8,969 nucleotides of DNA from the NCBI GenBank assembly GCA_040235415.1, contig JBECKR010000023.1, positions 1-8,969 of the forward strand. Direction: 5' to 3'. Every line of letters starts with the position of its first letter. The first letter of the stretch is position 1. The position numbers and the translations under genes are program-made. Of this stretch, positions 7,027-8,969 are shown piece by piece. The DNA comes from JBECKR01 sp040235415 (GTDB taxonomy: Bacteria > Acidobacteriota > Polarisedimenticolia > Polarisedimenticolales > Polarisedimenticolaceae). The notes under the pieces were generated by a model. It did not search any database, was not told the DNA's origin, and saw only the letters and a list, made by a program, of their open reading frames with translations.

Positions 7027-7043
7027 CCCGCGACCGCCGCGGG
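7027..7043 (+). terminator. GC hairpin 4 nt after argS
   Basis: CCCGCG (7027-7032) pairs perfectly with CGCGGG (7038-7043) across a 5-nt loop. It sits directly after the argS stop, where a terminator is expected. No T-run follows, and in sequence this GC-rich such stems also arise by chance. Confidence 0.3.
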
Positions 7044-7082
7044 CCGAATGCCGCGGAGCTCGGGGCGGGCGGTCGGGCCGCG

Positions 7083-7091
7083 TGGTATTCT
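7083..7091 (+). promoter_or_regulatory. Possible extended -10 promoter for the S55 gene
   Basis: TGGTATTCT contains an extended -10 (TG, one base, then TATTCT with 4 of 6 consensus bases). It is the only AT-rich patch in the 88-nt gap between argS and the next start. No convincing -35 box is seen 16-19 bp upstream, though extended -10 promoters can work without one. The leader to ATG 7111 would be only about 13 nt. Confidence 0.4.
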
Positions 7092-7110
7092 CTCCGTTCG
7101 AGCCGCCACG

Positions 7111-8907
7111 ATGCACCTGAACGTTCGCACGCTCCTGTTCGCCGCCGCGTCTTGCGCGCTGGCGTCGCTCCCGCGGGCGGCGGCCCCCTCCGACGTCCTG
7201 CCGTTCGCCGACGTCCGCGCCGGGATGAAGGGCATCGGGCGCACCGTGTTCGCGGGCGACCGCATCGTCGAGTTCGACGTCGAGATCCTCGGCAAGCTCC
7301 CGGACATCGCACCGGACCAGAACCTGATCCTGGCGCGGCTGAGCGGCGGCCCGCTGGCGGAGACCGGCGTTCTGTCCGGCATGAGCGGCAGTCCCGTCTT
7401 CATCGACGGACGACTGGTGGGCGCCGTCGCCTACTCCTGGGGATTCTCGAAGGAGCCGATCGCCGGAATCACGCCGATCGACGAGATGCTGCGTCTCGGG
7501 CCCGCCGCCGCCGGCGCGTCTGCGCGGTCGGCACGACCGCCGTCGCCGGCCGCCATCGATCGCCTCGAGCACCCGGAGCGCCTGGACGGTTTCTTCGCCG
7601 CGTCGCTCGATCGCCTCTCCGCGCGCGCGGCGACCGCGGGGGTGCGCTCGCTTCCGCTCTCGGTCTCGGGACTCTCTCCCGCGGGGCTCGCCGCGATCGC
7701 GCCCGGCCTCGAGCGCGCCGGGTTCGTCCCGCTCCAGGGCGGCTCGTCGGGAGCCGCGCCCGCAGCCACCGCCGCGCGGCTCGAGCCCGGCTCGCCGGTC
7801 GGCGTGAAGCTCGTGCGCGGGGACGTCGACATGACCGCGACCGGCACCGTGACCTGGGTGGACGGCGACACCGTGCTCGCGTTCGGGCACCCGTTGTTCG
7901 GTCTCGGCGACGTCGACCTGCCGATGACCGCGGCCCGGGTCGAGGCCCTCCTCCCCAGCCTCAACCAGTCCGCCCGGATCGCGGTGCCGCTCGCCGAAGT
8001 CGGCGCACTGCGGGACGACCGCGCGACCGGCATCGTCGGGCGCCTGGGCGCGAAGCCGCGCATGATCCCGGTCCGGGTACAGTACCGCGACGCGTCGGGC
8101 GGACGGGCGAGCTACGCCTTCGACGTCGCGGACGACCCGCTGCTCGCCCCGCTGCTGATGTACTACGCGCTCAACGGCATCATCCAGAGCCGCGACGGCG
8201 GCCTCGGAAGCGCGACGGTGCGTCTCGCGAAGGGATCGGTCATCAAGCTCCGGGACCAGGACGACGTCGCCCTCGACAACCTGTTCTCGGGCAGCACCGC
8301 GTTGTTCTACGCTACCGGCACGTCGGCGTACATCCTGCACCTCCTGCTGAACAACGATTGGTCCCCCCCCCAGGTCGTCGGCGTCAACCTCATCCTCGAG
8401 TACCAGGACACGCCGCGCACGGCACGCCTCCGACGCGTCACGCTCGATCGCTATCGCGTCCGTCCCGGCGAGAAGATCCGGGCGACCGTCGTGCTGGATC
8501 CGTACCGCGGCCCGTCGATCACGCTCCAAAGCGAGCTCGACGTTCCGCGCGAGACGCCGCCGGGCAGGCTGACGATCGACGTCGGCAGCGCGGTCGCGGT
8601 CAGCCGTCTCGAGGGTGATCAAGAGCCGATCCTCCCGAAGGACCTCGAGCAGTTCATCTGGCTGATCAACCATCTGCGCCGCAACGACCGCGTCTACCTG
8701 CTCGCGGGCACCGACGACGACGGCGTGTTCCTGGGCGGCGTGCGACTGCCGAACCTGCCGCCGTCGGCGGCGACCATCCTGACCCGGCCGCTCAGCCGCG
8801 GGAACTTCACCGTCGTGCCGCAGCGGATCCTGGTCGAGGACGAGCTGCCCACGGAGTACGCCGTCGAGGGGTCCGCGCGCCTCGAGCTCGAGGTCGCGGC
8901 GCCGTGA
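7111..8907 (+). CDS. Secreted SpoIVB-type peptidase S55 domain protein
   Basis: A 598-aa protein with a Sec signal (MHLNVRTLLFAAASCALA; cleavage probably after PRAAA, residue 25). Residues ~31-128 match the S55 serine-peptidase block: GMKGIGRTVFAGD, VEFDVEILGKLPDI, LILARLSGGPLAETG, the nucleophile motif GMSGSPVFIDG with S92, then EPIAGITPIDEML. Residues ~130-225 are a poorly conserved Ala/Pro-rich stretch with a helical part. TGTVTWVDGDTVLAFGHPLFGLG (244-266) carries H260, the likely catalytic histidine. The rest (~267-598) is beta-rich and unassigned. In Bacillus SpoIVB the His block precedes the Ser block; here the order is reversed. SpoIVB cleaves a sporulation protein, but no sporulation gene is visible here, so the role is unknown. 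A frame extension to ATG 7048 was rejected because it buries the signal peptide and would overlap the -10. The gene overlaps the next by 4 nt (GTGA). Confidence 0.88.
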   Translation: MHLNVRTLLFAAASCALASLPRAAAPSDVLPFADVRAGMKGIGRTVFAGDRIVEFDVEILGKLPDIAPDQNLILARLSGGPLAETGVLSGMSGSPVFIDGRLVGAVAYSWGFSKEPIAGITPIDEMLRLGPAAAGASARSARPPSPAAIDRLEHPERLDGFFAASLDRLSARAATAGVRSLPLSVSGLSPAGLAAIAPGLERAGFVPLQGGSSGAAPAATAARLEPGSPVGVKLVRGDVDMTATGTVTWVDGDTVLAFGHPLFGLGDVDLPMTAARVEALLPSLNQSARIAVPLAEVGALRDDRATGIVGRLGAKPRMIPVRVQYRDASGGRASYAFDVADDPLLAPLLMYYALNGIIQSRDGGLGSATVRLAKGSVIKLRDQDDVALDNLFSGSTALFYATGTSAYILHLLLNNDWSPPQVVGVNLILEYQDTPRTARLRRVTLDRYRVRPGEKIRATVVLDPYRGPSITLQSELDVPRETPPGRLTIDVGSAVAVSRLEGDQEPILPKDLEQFIWLINHLRRNDRVYLLAGTDDDGVFLGGVRLPNLPPSAATILTRPLSRGNFTVVPQRILVEDELPTEYAVEGSARLELEVAAP

Positions 8908-8969
8908 GGGCGCTCTTCGCCATCGCGCTGCTCGCGGCGGCGCCCCACGCCGCGGCCGTGGCCGCGCAG
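8904..8969 (+). CDS. N-terminus of an exported protein, cut by the window edge
   Basis: Starting at GTG 8904, 22 codons are open to the edge. The peptide begins MRALFAIALLAAAPHAAAVAAQ, a clear Sec-type signal peptide: one basic residue, a hydrophobic core and Ala-rich cleavage sites. GAGG at 8890-8893 lies 10 nt upstream. The start overlaps the S55 gene's stop codon as GTGA, which suggests translational coupling and a shared role at or beyond the inner membrane. The mature protein is outside the window, so no family can be given. Confidence 0.68.
   Translation, partial: MRALFAIALLAAAPHAAAVAAQ

Noticed and set aside
7048..7110. Upstream ATG start for the S55 gene
   Set aside because: It would put 21 charged or Gly/Pro-rich residues before a perfect signal peptide and would run through the likely -10 element.
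7431..8673. Antisense open frames across the S55 gene
   Set aside because: Low-complexity Arg/Ala/Gly-rich translations without domain matches; the + strand carries S55 motifs throughout.
1..8969. tRNA, rRNA, riboswitch, CRISPR or insertion-sequence content
   Set aside because: No cloverleaf, repeat-spacer pattern, terminal inverted repeats or transposase motif was seen. The argS leader is too short for a T-box.

Overview
The window is about 70% GC, densely coded on the + strand, and free of mobile elements, CRISPR arrays and tRNA or rRNA genes. It reads as an ordinary chromosomal segment of a GC-rich, didermic, non-actinobacterial lineage. The mix of a secreted SpoIVB-type S55 protein, a MXAN_6640-like secreted protein with a C-terminal 'SWETASE..GFN' Fn3-like domain, and an 'HTNINPNKAAHIGH / VQNYIDDTGVQVAD' arginyl-tRNA synthetase suggests Acidobacteriota, Myxococcota or a related lineage. 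This placement rests on recalled family resemblance and is not certain.

Region A (2-3250) looks like one operon: the 3' end of a gene with a RodZ-like C-terminal domain, a TTG-started helical-repeat protein of unknown function, an eight-repeat TPR protein, and a complete PP2C-type Ser/Thr phosphatase whose ATG overlaps the TPR stop codon (ATGA). No kinase is visible here. The phosphatase and two protein-interaction scaffolds next to a possible morphogenesis protein suggest a signalling or envelope module, but that is inference.

Region B (3251-4948) opens with a small hairpin and a convincing sigma70-type promoter (TTGACG-17-TATATA), an AT island in GC-rich DNA. It drives a 528-aa exported protein built on a gluzincin-like scaffold in which HEXXH has become HQXXH, so it may be a pseudopeptidase, followed by an Fn3-like C-terminal domain.

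Region C (4949-7022) carries argS with its own promoter (TTGGCG-18-TATAGT). The promoter position shows that the true start is ATG 5031, not an upstream in-frame TTG. The enzyme has HIGH but no KMSKS lysine, and keeps the lysine before HIGH that is known to compensate.

Region D (7023-8969) holds a secreted SpoIVB peptidase S55-type protein. Its GMSGSP serine precedes its FGHP histidine, the reverse of the order in Bacillus SpoIVB. A GTGA overlap couples it to the start of another exported protein that runs off the window.

I found no clearly new defence or mobile system. The most unusual points are the HQXXH pseudo-metalloprotease, the reordered S55 protein and the uncharacterised scaffold-plus-phosphatase cluster.
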